From Pseudopedobacter beijingensis (GTDB lineage Bacteria > Bacteroidota > Bacteroidia > Sphingobacteriales > Sphingobacteriaceae), in contig NZ_JBHUDG010000012.1 in assembly GCF_042678145.1 (NCBI RefSeq), positions 185,881-249,880 of the forward strand: a DNA stretch of 64,000 nucleotides. The letters are read 5' to 3'. The translations under genes and the position numbers were made by a program. Positions 8,641-16,904 of this stretch are shown in pieces (position 1 is the stretch's first letter; every line of letters begins with the position of its first letter). The notes under the pieces are model-generated. The model did not search any database and was not told where the DNA came from. It saw only the letters and a program-made list of their open reading frames with translations.

Positions 8641-9867
8641 ATGAGTCGAATATTAATAAGTGGCTTTGCCGAAATAGCTAAACAGGCCATGTACCAGCCG
8701 CAGGAAGCACTCGAAAAAATAAAAAAGTCAAGTAAGAATTTGTTTATAGGTCTCCCTAAAGAAACTTCTTTTCAGGAAAAACGGATTGCCCTTACCCCGT
8801 TATCCGTAGCCCTGTTGGTAAATAATGGTCATCAGGTAGTCATAGAAGCTGGTGCCGGTGCGGCTGCAAACTTTACAGATAACGACTACTCTGAACAGGG
8901 AGCACAGATTATCCACGATAAAAAGGAAATTTATAAAGCCGATATAATCCTAAAAGTAGCCCCTCCGGTCAAAGAAGATATAGAAATGATGAAACCTCAT
9001 CAGATCATATTTTCTGCCCTGCATACCGCCACCCTTAAAGAAGAAGATATCAAATCAATGATGGAAAAAAGAATTACCGCCATTGCTTTTGAATACCTGA
9101 GAGATGACGGAAATGTGCTGAGTGTAGTAAGGGCAATGAGCGAGATTGTAGGAGCCACATCTGTATTGATAGCAGCCGAATATCTGAGCAATGTATTTGG
9201 AGGGAAAGGGTTAATGCTGGGAGGAGTAACAGGCGTACCACCAACAGAAATTGTAATTATTGGAGCAGGTACAGTGGGCGAGTATGCGGTAAGAACAGCG
9301 CTTAGTTTAGGAGCAATTGTAAAAGTATTTGATTCATCACTATACCGATTAAGAAGACTACAGAACAATATAGGAACACATATTTATACTTCCGTATTGC
9401 AGCCTATTGTGTTAGAAAAAGCATTGCGAAACTGTGATGTGGCTATTGGAGCCCTGCGTTCAGTAGAAGGCAGAAGCCCTTGTGTAGTTAGTGAAGAAAT
9501 GGTGTCCCGGATGAAGCCACATTCTGTAGTTATAGATGTAAGTATAGATCAGGGCGGTTGTTTTGAAACATCAGAAGTTACCAATCATAACAATCCCGTA
9601 TTCAGGAAATACGATGTACTGCATTATTGTGTGCCTAATATTGCATCCAGGGTAAGCCGTACGGCAACTTATGCCCTTACCAATATTTTTACACCTATAT
9701 TAATAGATATCGGAGAGCTGGGAGGCTTAAATAATCTGATCTGGCAAAAACAAGGAATTAGAAATGCTGTTTATATTTATCAGGGAGCAATAACCAATAA
9801 ATATCTGGCAGAAAGATTTAGTCTCAACTATAAAGATCTTAACTTGCTGGCCATAGCAAACAGATAG
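8641..9867 (+). CDS. ald: Alanine dehydrogenase
   Basis: The 408-residue product belongs to the alanine dehydrogenase / NAD(P) transhydrogenase alpha family: G-L-P-K-E-T-S-F-Q-E-K-R-I-A-L-T-P substrate motif, the I-I-G-A-G-T-V-G NAD-binding turn, and V-I-D-V-S-I-D-Q-G-G-C-F-E-T. It interconverts alanine with pyruvate and ammonia using NAD. Compared with classical Ald it has about 30 extra N-terminal residues before the catalytic domain. The ATG at 8641 is preferred over a TTG two codons upstream because AAAGG lies nine bases before it. The YihY gene follows after four bases. Confidence 0.9.
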   Translation: MSRILISGFAEIAKQAMYQPQEALEKIKKSSKNLFIGLPKETSFQEKRIALTPLSVALLVNNGHQVVIEAGAGAAANFTDNDYSEQGAQIIHDKKEIYKADIILKVAPPVKEDIEMMKPHQIIFSALHTATLKEEDIKSMMEKRITAIAFEYLRDDGNVLSVVRAMSEIVGATSVLIAAEYLSNVFGGKGLMLGGVTGVPPTEIVIIGAGTVGEYAVRTALSLGAIVKVFDSSLYRLRRLQNNIGTHIYTSVLQPIVLEKALRNCDVAIGALRSVEGRSPCVVSEEMVSRMKPHSVVIDVSIDQGGCFETSEVTNHNNPVFRKYDVLHYCVPNIASRVSRTATYALTNIFTPILIDIGELGGLNNLIWQKQGIRNAVYIYQGAITNKYLAERFSLNYKDLNLLAIANR

Positions 9868-9871
9868 AAAT

Positions 9872-10795
9872 ATGAAAAACAAGATAGTTGTTAGGTTAAA
9901 AGAGATACTCAATATACTTATCAATAGTTTTAATGCCTTTATGGATGATAAAGGGTTAAAACTTAGTGCAGCACTGTCTTACTATACCATTTTTTCTTTA
10001 GGGCCTATGCTCTTGGTGCTGTTATCATTAGCCGGTATTTTTTATCAGGAAGAAGCTATAGAAGGTAAAGTGTTTACAGAGATCATAGGGTTTGTTGGCC
10101 CCGAAGCTGCCGGTCTTATACAGTCTGTATTGTCTAATCTGGCCCTGTCCGGAAAAAGTAATATCGCTATTATAACAGGTATAGTAACGTTGGTTTTAGG
10201 AGCTACAGGGGTTTTTATAGAAATACAGGATTCCATAAATATGATCTGGAAAGTTAAAGCTACTCCAGAAAAAGGGTGGCTTAAATTAATTATCAATAGA
10301 GTTCTTTCTCTGTCGATGATTGCTACACTGGGGTTTTTATTGATAGTATCTTTAATAGTAAACAGCATGGTAACCATGTTCAGTTCATTCCTGAGTAATT
10401 TTGTACCAGAAGAAACACTATTCCTTTTTGATTATGCCAATGTAGGTGTAACCTTCCTGGTTCTGGTAATTTTATTTGGTATTGTTTATAAAGTGCTTCC
10501 AGACGCCACTATAAAATGGCGTAATGTTGTTTCAGGAGCTATATTTACTTCATTGCTATTTATGTTAGGTAAATACCTTATCGGTTTGTATATAGGTTAT
10601 GCTTCTGTAGGGTCAGTATACGGTGCGGCCGGAACAATTGTAGTTATTGCGGTATGGGTGTACTATTCAGCAGCCATTCTGTTTTTTGGGGCAGAGTTTA
10701 CAAAAGCCTATGCAGAAGCTAAAGGAGAGAATATACAACCCTCAAAACATGCTGTGGCTATAGATATAGAAGTTTTCCCCGTAAAGAAAGAATAA
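9872..10795 (+). CDS. YihY/BrkB-family inner membrane protein
   Basis: A 307-residue protein with about six hydrophobic segments and the YihY/UPF0761 hallmarks: L-S-A-A-L-S-Y-Y-T-I-F-S-L-G-P in the first helix, then G-x-x-G-x-F-I-E-I-Q-D-S-I-N-M-I-W and, near the end, the Y-G-A-A-G-T-I-V-V-I-A-V-W-V-Y-Y-S motif. The family was once called ribonuclease BN in error; its function is unknown and transport or envelope roles are proposed. It begins four bases after ald and is probably in the same transcript. Confidence 0.9.
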   Translation: MKNKIVVRLKEILNILINSFNAFMDDKGLKLSAALSYYTIFSLGPMLLVLLSLAGIFYQEEAIEGKVFTEIIGFVGPEAAGLIQSVLSNLALSGKSNIAIITGIVTLVLGATGVFIEIQDSINMIWKVKATPEKGWLKLIINRVLSLSMIATLGFLLIVSLIVNSMVTMFSSFLSNFVPEETLFLFDYANVGVTFLVLVILFGIVYKVLPDATIKWRNVVSGAIFTSLLFMLGKYLIGLYIGYASVGSVYGAAGTIVVIAVWVYYSAAILFFGAEFTKAYAEAKGENIQPSKHAVAIDIEVFPVKKE

Positions 10796-11266
10796 ACTTG
10801 AAAAAGTTGCTACTTTAAAGTGTTTTCTATTTCAGATATCTTTTTATTCCAATACAACTCCATTTCTTCCCTTTAGGCATTATCCTGGAGTTTTTTCTGA
10901 TGAAAACGGATAGTTGCTCTATCCTGATTACCTATAACCCGAATCTGAAGAGTGGATGAGTTTTTCTATTCCTCTTTTTTCCAGCTCATCCGTATAAGAG
11001 AATAGGGATTTAAAGTGTTGATTAACCATTCAACCCCCTCCTGGTTTTTATTTATGCCGCTTGATGTTATATTTTCAGGAAATAAGCCCCGTAGAGAACA
11101 ATCTGTTGTAATAGCAGAGCTAACAAGAATACCATTAGAGTAATTATGTCGAATATTTTTCAGGATAAGCAGTTGCAAAAAATAGAAAAATAAAAAATTA
11201 CATCATTTTATTCAAAAAATAATTCAGGTTTTTCTTAAATTTATTAGACAATATAAACCAGATACA
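10796..11266. other. Gene-free stretch with possible decayed minus-strand coding sequence
   Basis: No complete gene is supported here. On the minus strand a 70-codon frame (11178-10966) and a short tail ending EEMELYWNKKISEIENTLK-stop (10812-10875) look protein-like but lie in different segments separated by stops. They may be remnants of one lost gene or chance. No match to a known family was recognised. Confidence 0.3.
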
Positions 11267-11644
11267 ATGAGCAGTTCATCACAAAAAACAGCAAAAATAA
11301 TCTATTGGGTAACCACTATTTTATTGGCATTATTTATTTTACCGGGTATTTTCTTTCTTAATAGCCCAATGGCATTAGAAGGAGTCAGGCATCTGGGAAT
11401 ACCAGAATGGCTAAGGTACGAAGTAGGGATAGGGTCTTTTATCGGAGGATTAATTATCCTTCTTCCGGTTTGGTCACGTTTAAAAGAATGGGCCTATGTA
11501 GCCCTTGGTATTGTTTACATATCTGCCTTTATAGGACATTTATCTATAGATGGTTTGCAGGCAGTAACATTTCAGGCATTATTAATGCTGGTTATTCTGT
11601 TACTATCCTATTGCTATTGGCATAAGCTTAATACCCCTCGTTAA
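11267..11644 (+). CDS. DoxX-like small integral membrane protein
   Basis: The 125-residue protein has four hydrophobic segments and resembles the DoxX-like family: an early helix ending in P-G-I-F-F, then a loop with H-L-G-I-P-E-W-L-R-Y-E-V-G and a second helix with F-I-G-G-L-I-I-L-L-P. Members are often of unknown function, with some linked to thiosulfate or redox processes. Its last 17 bases overlap the end of the convergent S13 peptidase gene. Confidence 0.7.
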   Translation: MSSSSQKTAKIIYWVTTILLALFILPGIFFLNSPMALEGVRHLGIPEWLRYEVGIGSFIGGLIILLPVWSRLKEWAYVALGIVYISAFIGHLSIDGLQAVTFQALLMLVILLLSYCYWHKLNTPR

Positions 11645-12902
11645 TTAAGTTCAGTACAGGTAATATTTTACTCTTTAACCGTTCCATATCAGTTACGTTA
11701 TTGTTTAAAAAAGAGAAAGCATACTTCTTTCCAGATTTAGCTATAATATAACCACTTAGGTTAAATGTATTGAGTAAATGACTTTCCTGAACATATATAG
11801 ATGGTGTTTTTTTAGTAAAAAAGCTCAATAAAGTCTGTTCCTCTTTTGTGACAGACTTTAACTGACTTAAACAGGAAACTATTGTTAATGGACTGGCCAG
11901 ATTTAAAGGAGATAAACCACTTCCGTCTTTCCATTGCAGTTTATCAGTAGAAAAATTAAAATGCTTGGTGGCCAGGCTAATTCCTGTTTCCGTATCCATT
12001 TTCTGTCCCAGAACAGTAGAAAAGTTTAGTAAAAGATGTTCGCCAATCAGGCTGTCATCATCTTTAAGCAGACTCTTAAAGGCGGTATTGCAAGACGTGT
12101 TAAAAGCTGTTTTTACATCCTCACCCATCTTTCTGTCAGAAATACTATATACTGAGGTAGTTGCATAACCACTAGCCAGAATAGTATCGGTTAACAAACC
12201 CTCCTTAATAGAGTTTGAAAAAACAATAGGTATTTTCTGCTTAAACCCTCCAGGTAAGTTGGTAGGTATTTCAAGATTATTATTATCTATAGCCCTTAAT
12301 ATGTGTTTGCCATTATATTTTTGGTTTTCTGCATAATAAAGAGCCTCCAGATCAGGAAAGGCATTAGCTTTTCCGTTAATAAGGCTATAACTCACAACAT
12401 TGCCATATATAGGAAAATCCGTTATCTCTGTCTGAAAACCTGCATTATAATTATCCCAGGACCAACCCTTTCCGTATTTATTGCCAGAATAACCTCCGGA
12501 TACCAGATAAATATTCTTTCCAGAGTTTTTTAGTTTATCAAAAGCAGGTTGTTTTTTGAAATTTGGATGTAAGAAAGTAGGGTCGGCCATTGGCCAGATA
12601 ATCAAAGAATCACCACTAATGGTATACTTAAAAGAAGCAATAGAATCTTTTAATATTTGTAAGCCACCCAACAAGGTGAAAAGTTTGGTGTTAGAGCCCG
12701 CAACAAAAGACTTATCACCGTTAAATTCATAAACGATCGTATTATTATCAAGATCTTTTAGCGCAAAACCAGCTAAAAACTCTTTATCTATTTCACCTAA
12801 TTCAGTTTCCAGTCGATTATTCGGGGTGTTTTTTTTCTTTTTCTGTGCAAAGCAGGGCGTTAACAAAAACAATAAACACGATAAGCTTAAAACTTTAATC
12901 AT
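11628..12902 (-). CDS. D-alanyl-D-alanine carboxypeptidase / endopeptidase, S13 (DacB) family
   Basis: A 424-residue exported protein with an N-terminal signal peptide ending near C-F-A-Q. The serine-lysine motif Ser70-x-x-Lys73 (A-G-S-N-T-K), a G-S-G-L-S-P-L-N segment and a late A-K-S-G-K-K-Y-A motif equivalent to the KTG box fit peptidase S13. Such enzymes trim peptidoglycan peptides in the periplasm. The SxN motif is not clear, and the protein is shorter than E. coli DacB, so the subfamily is diverged. It is convergent with and overlaps the DoxX-like gene by 17 bp. Confidence 0.8.
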   Translation of the reverse strand: MIKVLSLSCLLFLLTPCFAQKKKKNTPNNRLETELGEIDKEFLAGFALKDLDNNTIVYEFNGDKSFVAGSNTKLFTLLGGLQILKDSIASFKYTISGDSLIIWPMADPTFLHPNFKKQPAFDKLKNSGKNIYLVSGGYSGNKYGKGWSWDNYNAGFQTEITDFPIYGNVVSYSLINGKANAFPDLEALYYAENQKYNGKHILRAIDNNNLEIPTNLPGGFKQKIPIVFSNSIKEGLLTDTILASGYATTSVYSISDRKMGEDVKTAFNTSCNTAFKSLLKDDDSLIGEHLLLNFSTVLGQKMDTETGISLATKHFNFSTDKLQWKDGSGLSPLNLASPLTIVSCLSQLKSVTKEEQTLLSFFTKKTPSIYVQESHLLNTFNLSGYIIAKSGKKYAFSFLNNNVTDMERLKSKILPVLNLINEGY

Positions 12903-13068
12903 AACAGGTAGTATGTGGTAAAGAATAAAAATTCATTTGTGGCAAAAAACAAAATTAGTAACAATAGTTTTAATATAACTTATTTGTTATAATTATAACA
13001 TCGTCCAAATAAAAACAAGCAGAGGCAATAAAAATATTAAATTAGGGCGCCAACAAAATATTATCAAT

Positions 13069-15549
13069 ATGAATGTATCTTGTCGAAGACTAATTTCTTA
13101 TTCCCTGGTAACCGTTTTAGCGTTTAGCTTGTTCTCATGCAAGGCAAAAAAGAAAAAAGCAGAAGCACAAAAAAAGCAGCAAGCCCAGGCTATTGTTATT
13201 CCTCCTTCTCCAAAGCCCAAAAGTGGTGCCATAAAATCTTTTACAGAAGTTATTACCGCAAAGGCAAAAAAAGATCAGGGTTTATTTGATGTATACTCTT
13301 TAGACGATAAGTATTATTACGATATCCCCGATAGTTTGCTGGGGAGAGAAATGCTGTCTGTAACAAGATACGCCAAAGTACCCACCAAAGAAGGAACTTA
13401 TGGCGGCGAAGCCGTAAATACACAGGTATGGGTTTGGGAAAAAATGGGTAAAAAAATACTGTTGAAAGTACCTTCCTATGTAAACGTGGCTGATAAAGAT
13501 TCGGATATGTACGAATCCGTGAAAAACTCCAATCTTTCGCCCATATTAGCATCTTTTGATATTAAATCTTATGGAAAAGACTCAACATCATGGGTAATAG
13601 ATGTAACCGATTTTTTTGGGAAAGATGTTGCTGCTTTAGGTTTACCACAATCCGAAAAAACAAGTTATAAAGTGCAAAGATTAGACGAATCCCGGTCATA
13701 TATAGATACCGTAAAATCTTTTCCAATCAATATAGAAGTCAGAACATCCAAAACATATTTTGCAAGCGCCCCTCCGGGCGATGCGTCGCTGGGTTCGGTA
13801 ACCATAGAATTTAATACTTCTATGCTTTTATTGCCTAAAGAGCCTATGAAACCACGTCTTTACGATGCCCGTGTAGGCTTTTTCTCTCAGGGACAAACAG
13901 ATTATGGGTTAGATGCACAAAAAGCCACTACCACACGCTATGTGAGAAGATGGCGCTTAGAGCCTAAAGATCCGGAGGCCTATAAACGAGGTGAATTGGT
14001 AGAGCCCAAAAAACAGATTATTTTCTATATAGACCCGGCTACACCAAAAAAATGGAGACCCTATCTTATACAAGGAGTAAAAGATTGGAATATAGCCTTT
14101 GAAGCTGCAGGATTTAAAAATGCCATTACCTGTTTAGAAGCGCCGGCAGACGACCCGAATTGGTCTGCCGAAGATGCCAGGTATTCGGTAATCAGGTATT
14201 TTGCCTCCAGAATCCCCAATGCATACGGGCCTCATGTGGCCGACCCCCGCTCCGGGGAAATAGTAGAATCGCATATTGGTTGGTATCATAATGTGATGAA
14301 TCTGTTGCGTAATTGGTTTTTAGTGCAAACAGCAGCCGTAAATCCCGATGCAAGAGCTACAAAATTTAAAGATGAAGTGATGGGCGAGTTAATCCGTTTT
14401 GTCTCTTCGCATGAAGTAGGACATACTTTAGGCTTAGCCCATAATTTTGGGTCAAGTTATGCCTATCCTGTCGATTCGTTGCGGTCTGCATCCTTTACCC
14501 ATAAAATGGGTGGAACAGCACCTTCAATTATGGATTATGCCCGATTTAACTATATTGCCCAGCCAGAAGATAAAGGTGTTTTATTGTTTCCGGGAATAGG
14601 ACCATACGATAAATGGGCTATAAAATGGGCATATACCTGGTTTGATGAAAAAGAGTCGGTAAATGATATTGCGCTAAAGCTTAATGAATGGACGAAAGAA
14701 AAGGTTAAAGACCCCATTTATTTTTACGGAAAACAAACCCGGACATTTATAGATCCCCGTTCACAGTCAGAAGACTTAGGAGACGATGCCGTAAAAGCAT
14801 CTACTTACGGTATAGCTAATCTGAAACGCATATTGCCCAATATAGAAAAATGGACTTACGAAGAAGCGCAACCTTATGATAACCTATCTGAAGTATATCA
14901 GGAAGTTATTACCCAGTTTAGCAGGTATATGGGACATGTGAGGGCAAGTGTAGGCGGGATATATGAGACTCCCAAAACCTATGATCAACCAGGGAAGACC
15001 TTCGAATATGTAGAACGCGAGAAGCAAAAACGCTCCTTGCAATTTATAAATGAACAAGCATTTAAAACACCACTTTGGCTTATTGATAACCAACAAGCAG
15101 GGAAAATAGGATATGCAGAAATTAGCGATGCACTAAAAACGGCACAGGCAAATGTGCTTTCAGGATTGCTTGAAGCAGGTCGTTTAGCCCGAATATTAGA
15201 TAATACCACCAATAACGCCAATAGAGCCTACCGTATTGATGAATATTTCAACGATTTGAGGACCGGGGTGTGGACAGAATTATCTGCAGGAGGAAATATG
15301 GATACTTATCGGAGAAGTCTGCAAAGAGTTTATATCAACAGGTTAGAGCAGCTTTTAAAAATGGTACCAGCAGCTGCAAGTACCCGGGTAGATGTCTATA
15401 CTTCCGATGTCAGGCCGCTTGCCCGAGAAGAACTTAAACTTTTACAAACTAAAATAAAAGCTGCGGTACCAAGATACAGTGACCAGGTTGTAAAAGCACA
15501 CTTAAATGATGCTTTAGCCCGTATAGATTTAATCCTGAATCCAAGATAA
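13069..15549 (+). CDS. Large zinc-dependent metalloprotease lipoprotein
   Basis: The 826-residue protein starts with a lipoprotein signal (hydrophobic stretch then L-F-S-C near residue 24) followed by a lysine-rich linker, so it is probably membrane anchored. The zinc motif H-E-V-G-H-T-L-G-L-A-H lies at residues 448-458, extended as in metzincins, and is followed by N-F-G-S-S and a P-S-I-M-D-Y-A Met-turn-like segment. The flanking domains resemble the DUF5117/DUF5118 arrangement common in Bacteroidota zinc-dependent proteases. Substrates are unknown. A terminator follows the gene. Confidence 0.88.
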   Translation: MNVSCRRLISYSLVTVLAFSLFSCKAKKKKAEAQKKQQAQAIVIPPSPKPKSGAIKSFTEVITAKAKKDQGLFDVYSLDDKYYYDIPDSLLGREMLSVTRYAKVPTKEGTYGGEAVNTQVWVWEKMGKKILLKVPSYVNVADKDSDMYESVKNSNLSPILASFDIKSYGKDSTSWVIDVTDFFGKDVAALGLPQSEKTSYKVQRLDESRSYIDTVKSFPINIEVRTSKTYFASAPPGDASLGSVTIEFNTSMLLLPKEPMKPRLYDARVGFFSQGQTDYGLDAQKATTTRYVRRWRLEPKDPEAYKRGELVEPKKQIIFYIDPATPKKWRPYLIQGVKDWNIAFEAAGFKNAITCLEAPADDPNWSAEDARYSVIRYFASRIPNAYGPHVADPRSGEIVESHIGWYHNVMNLLRNWFLVQTAAVNPDARATKFKDEVMGELIRFVSSHEVGHTLGLAHNFGSSYAYPVDSLRSASFTHKMGGTAPSIMDYARFNYIAQPEDKGVLLFPGIGPYDKWAIKWAYTWFDEKESVNDIALKLNEWTKEKVKDPIYFYGKQTRTFIDPRSQSEDLGDDAVKASTYGIANLKRILPNIEKWTYEEAQPYDNLSEVYQEVITQFSRYMGHVRASVGGIYETPKTYDQPGKTFEYVEREKQKRSLQFINEQAFKTPLWLIDNQQAGKIGYAEISDALKTAQANVLSGLLEAGRLARILDNTTNNANRAYRIDEYFNDLRTGVWTELSAGGNMDTYRRSLQRVYINRLEQLLKMVPAAASTRVDVYTSDVRPLAREELKLLQTKIKAAVPRYSDQVVKAHLNDALARIDLILNPR

Positions 15550-15596
15550 TTGAAGTAGTATACTATTCAAGAAAAATACAGATAATGATTGAAAAC

Positions 15597-15673
15597 AAAG
15601 GACTTTGCCGGGTAAGTGATAACACTTTATGCTGATTGTATTGTCGCTATTATGGCTAAAGTCCTTTCTTTTT
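15597..15673 (+). terminator. Long-stem terminator after the metalloprotease gene
   Basis: AAAGGACTTTGCC at 15597-15609 pairs with GGCTAAAGTCCTTT at 15654-15667 with a small bulge, and is followed by a T-rich run. The position 50 bp after the stop codon supports termination. Confidence 0.7.
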
Positions 15674-15850
15674 TAGAATATTAGAATAAGCCATAAAAAG
15701 GATTAACAGCCTCTATGTGATGTTGTGTTAATCAAAATATTCCTGTGTTTTTCTTGTAAAGGAGAATGTTTTTTCATTTTTATTTTAATGGAATTATGGT
15801 TAAATTGACTTTTTAATAAATAGAGAGATCCTTTCTCTGAGAAGTGCCTT

Positions 15851-15900
15851 CCAAAAGTCTATCAAAGTTTGCTAAAGTCTGTAAAAGTCCGCAGAACTCC
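15851..15900. repeat. Degenerate 10-bp tandem repeat (NNNAAAGTYY)
   Basis: Five consecutive 10-base units, ccaaaagtct, atcaaagttt, gctaaagtct, gtaaaagtcc and gcagaactcc, share A-A-A-G-T-Y at the same phase. A related phased stretch with AAGACTCCGT / AAAACTTTAC / AACTCCTATG lies at about 16000-16029. The unit length is close to one helical turn. Short open frames over it are not credible genes. Confidence 0.6.
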
Positions 15901-16067
15901 GTTTATGCTATACTATCGCTCCATCTATGCTCCACTCACGCCCCTATATTTCTTCGGAAAAGAGGCTGTTTTTCTGAAGAAGCCTCGAAGAGATCTACAA
16001 GACTCCGTAAAACTTTACAACTCCTATGTATGACTTGAGTTTAAATGTTTATCTGGTAATTTTTTGA

Positions 16068-16193
16068 CTATGACTTCGTTCTGTTTTCTTGAGGTATAGG
16101 TACTACTAATTCTTCAATAATATGCCTTTTCTCGTTCAAAACCGTCTGTACCGTCCCGAAAAAATCACAGTCTATTTGATAATCTTCATCGAT
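16068..16193 (-). pseudogene. C-terminal remnant of an unknown protein
   Basis: On the minus strand 41 sense codons ending in TAG read IDEDYQIDCDFFGTVQTVLN followed by EKRHIIEELVVPIPQENRTKS, which has normal amino acid composition, with an in-frame stop just upstream and no start codon. It looks like the tail of a protein whose upstream part is lost. The family was not recognised. Confidence 0.45.
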
Positions 16194-16242
16194 TTAGAGG
16201 CGCTGTGTTAAGTAAACGGCAATGGCATTGAGTCAAGAGTAA

Positions 16243-16317
16243 TACAAATATTTCGGACTGAGTCCTTGGTTTTTAAAGGGTATTTCAGTCATCCTTTGGA
16301 AAACTTAAACAAAGGGG
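16243..16317. repeat. Dispersed repeat B, copy 1
   Basis: This 75-bp segment closely matches 21184-21260: both have TACAAATATTTCGGAC, then AGTCCTTGGTTTTTAAAG, GGGTATTT, and end in ACTTAAACAA with a purine-rich tail. Copy 1 stands alone here; copy 2 is preceded by repeat A. The function is unknown. Confidence 0.75.
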
Positions 16318-16493
16318 ATTGATGGTCTATCGCTTGTTAATTTTTTGCTTATAGTTCATCATTCAACAATTCTTTGTTTCTGGTTCATAGTTTAAATGTT
16401 TATCCTTTATTATTTACCGTTGATTCTTTTACGTTTTTTGCTCATTTTTTCTTCAGTTCTCCTATACTCCTTTGTACCATCTCCCTTGCAGCA

Positions 16494-16577
16494 CCTACGA
16501 TTCTCTTACGTTCCGCTTACGATTCTCTTACGTTTTTCCTACGCTGGTCTTACGATTCTCTTACGTCGCTCTTACGC
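16494..16577. repeat. 11-bp tandem repeat array (YYTACGNNNNN)
   Basis: Seven full units and a partial eighth in strict 11-base phase: cctacgattct, cttacgttccg, cttacgattct, cttacgttttt, cctacgctggt, cttacgattct, cttacgtcgct, cttacgc. The first six bases are nearly constant and the last five vary, with ATTCT recurring in units 1, 3 and 6. All three frames are open across it because 33 bases make an 11-residue period, which explains the overlapping short frames here; none looks like a real gene. Confidence 0.85.
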
Positions 16578-16904
16578 AATGCAAGATAAACGCAGGAAAA
16601 GTGCAGGCAAATCGAAGAATGAGTTCAGGTTTTGGAGATTGCTTGTTCTTGTAGTTTGTTATAAAACTGTTGATTTAACGAAGGGGGGCCTAAAACTATA
16701 TGGTTGTAAGGTATAGTGTCTTGGTTTTTGATATAAATTATTTTATTGATTAATATTTGTTGCTTTAAAGTTTTGTTTTATATTTACGGTATCGCTACCG
16801 TTTTTTGTTGAAAGGAATATAAGCAAATATTTTGATCGAAATCTAAACCTGGTTTTTTAGTAAAATAGCGATAAAAATAAATTAGACTAACCAATCCCTA
16901 AAAT
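16578..16904. other. Gene-free spacer before the TPR gene
   Basis: No gene or strong signal is seen. The stretch just before 16905 is AT-rich and probably holds the promoter of the TPR gene, but no clear TTTG/TAnnTTTG pair was identified. Confidence 0.4.

Noticed and set aside
10966..11178. 70-codon minus-strand frame as an intact gene
   Set aside because: No domain, no promoter or ribosome site; kept only as part of a possible decayed region.
15844..16038. 64-codon frame over the 10-bp repeat
   Set aside because: Serine- and leucine-rich translation of repeat DNA, with no supporting signal.
16494..16577. Possible CRISPR array
   Set aside because: Units are 11 bp with 5-bp variable parts, far too short for CRISPR repeats and spacers, and no cas gene is present.
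16374..16716. Overlapping short frames with repeating L-R-x-S-Y pattern
   Set aside because: They are the translation of the 11-bp tandem repeat in three frames; no start signal, conserved domain or ribosome site supports them.
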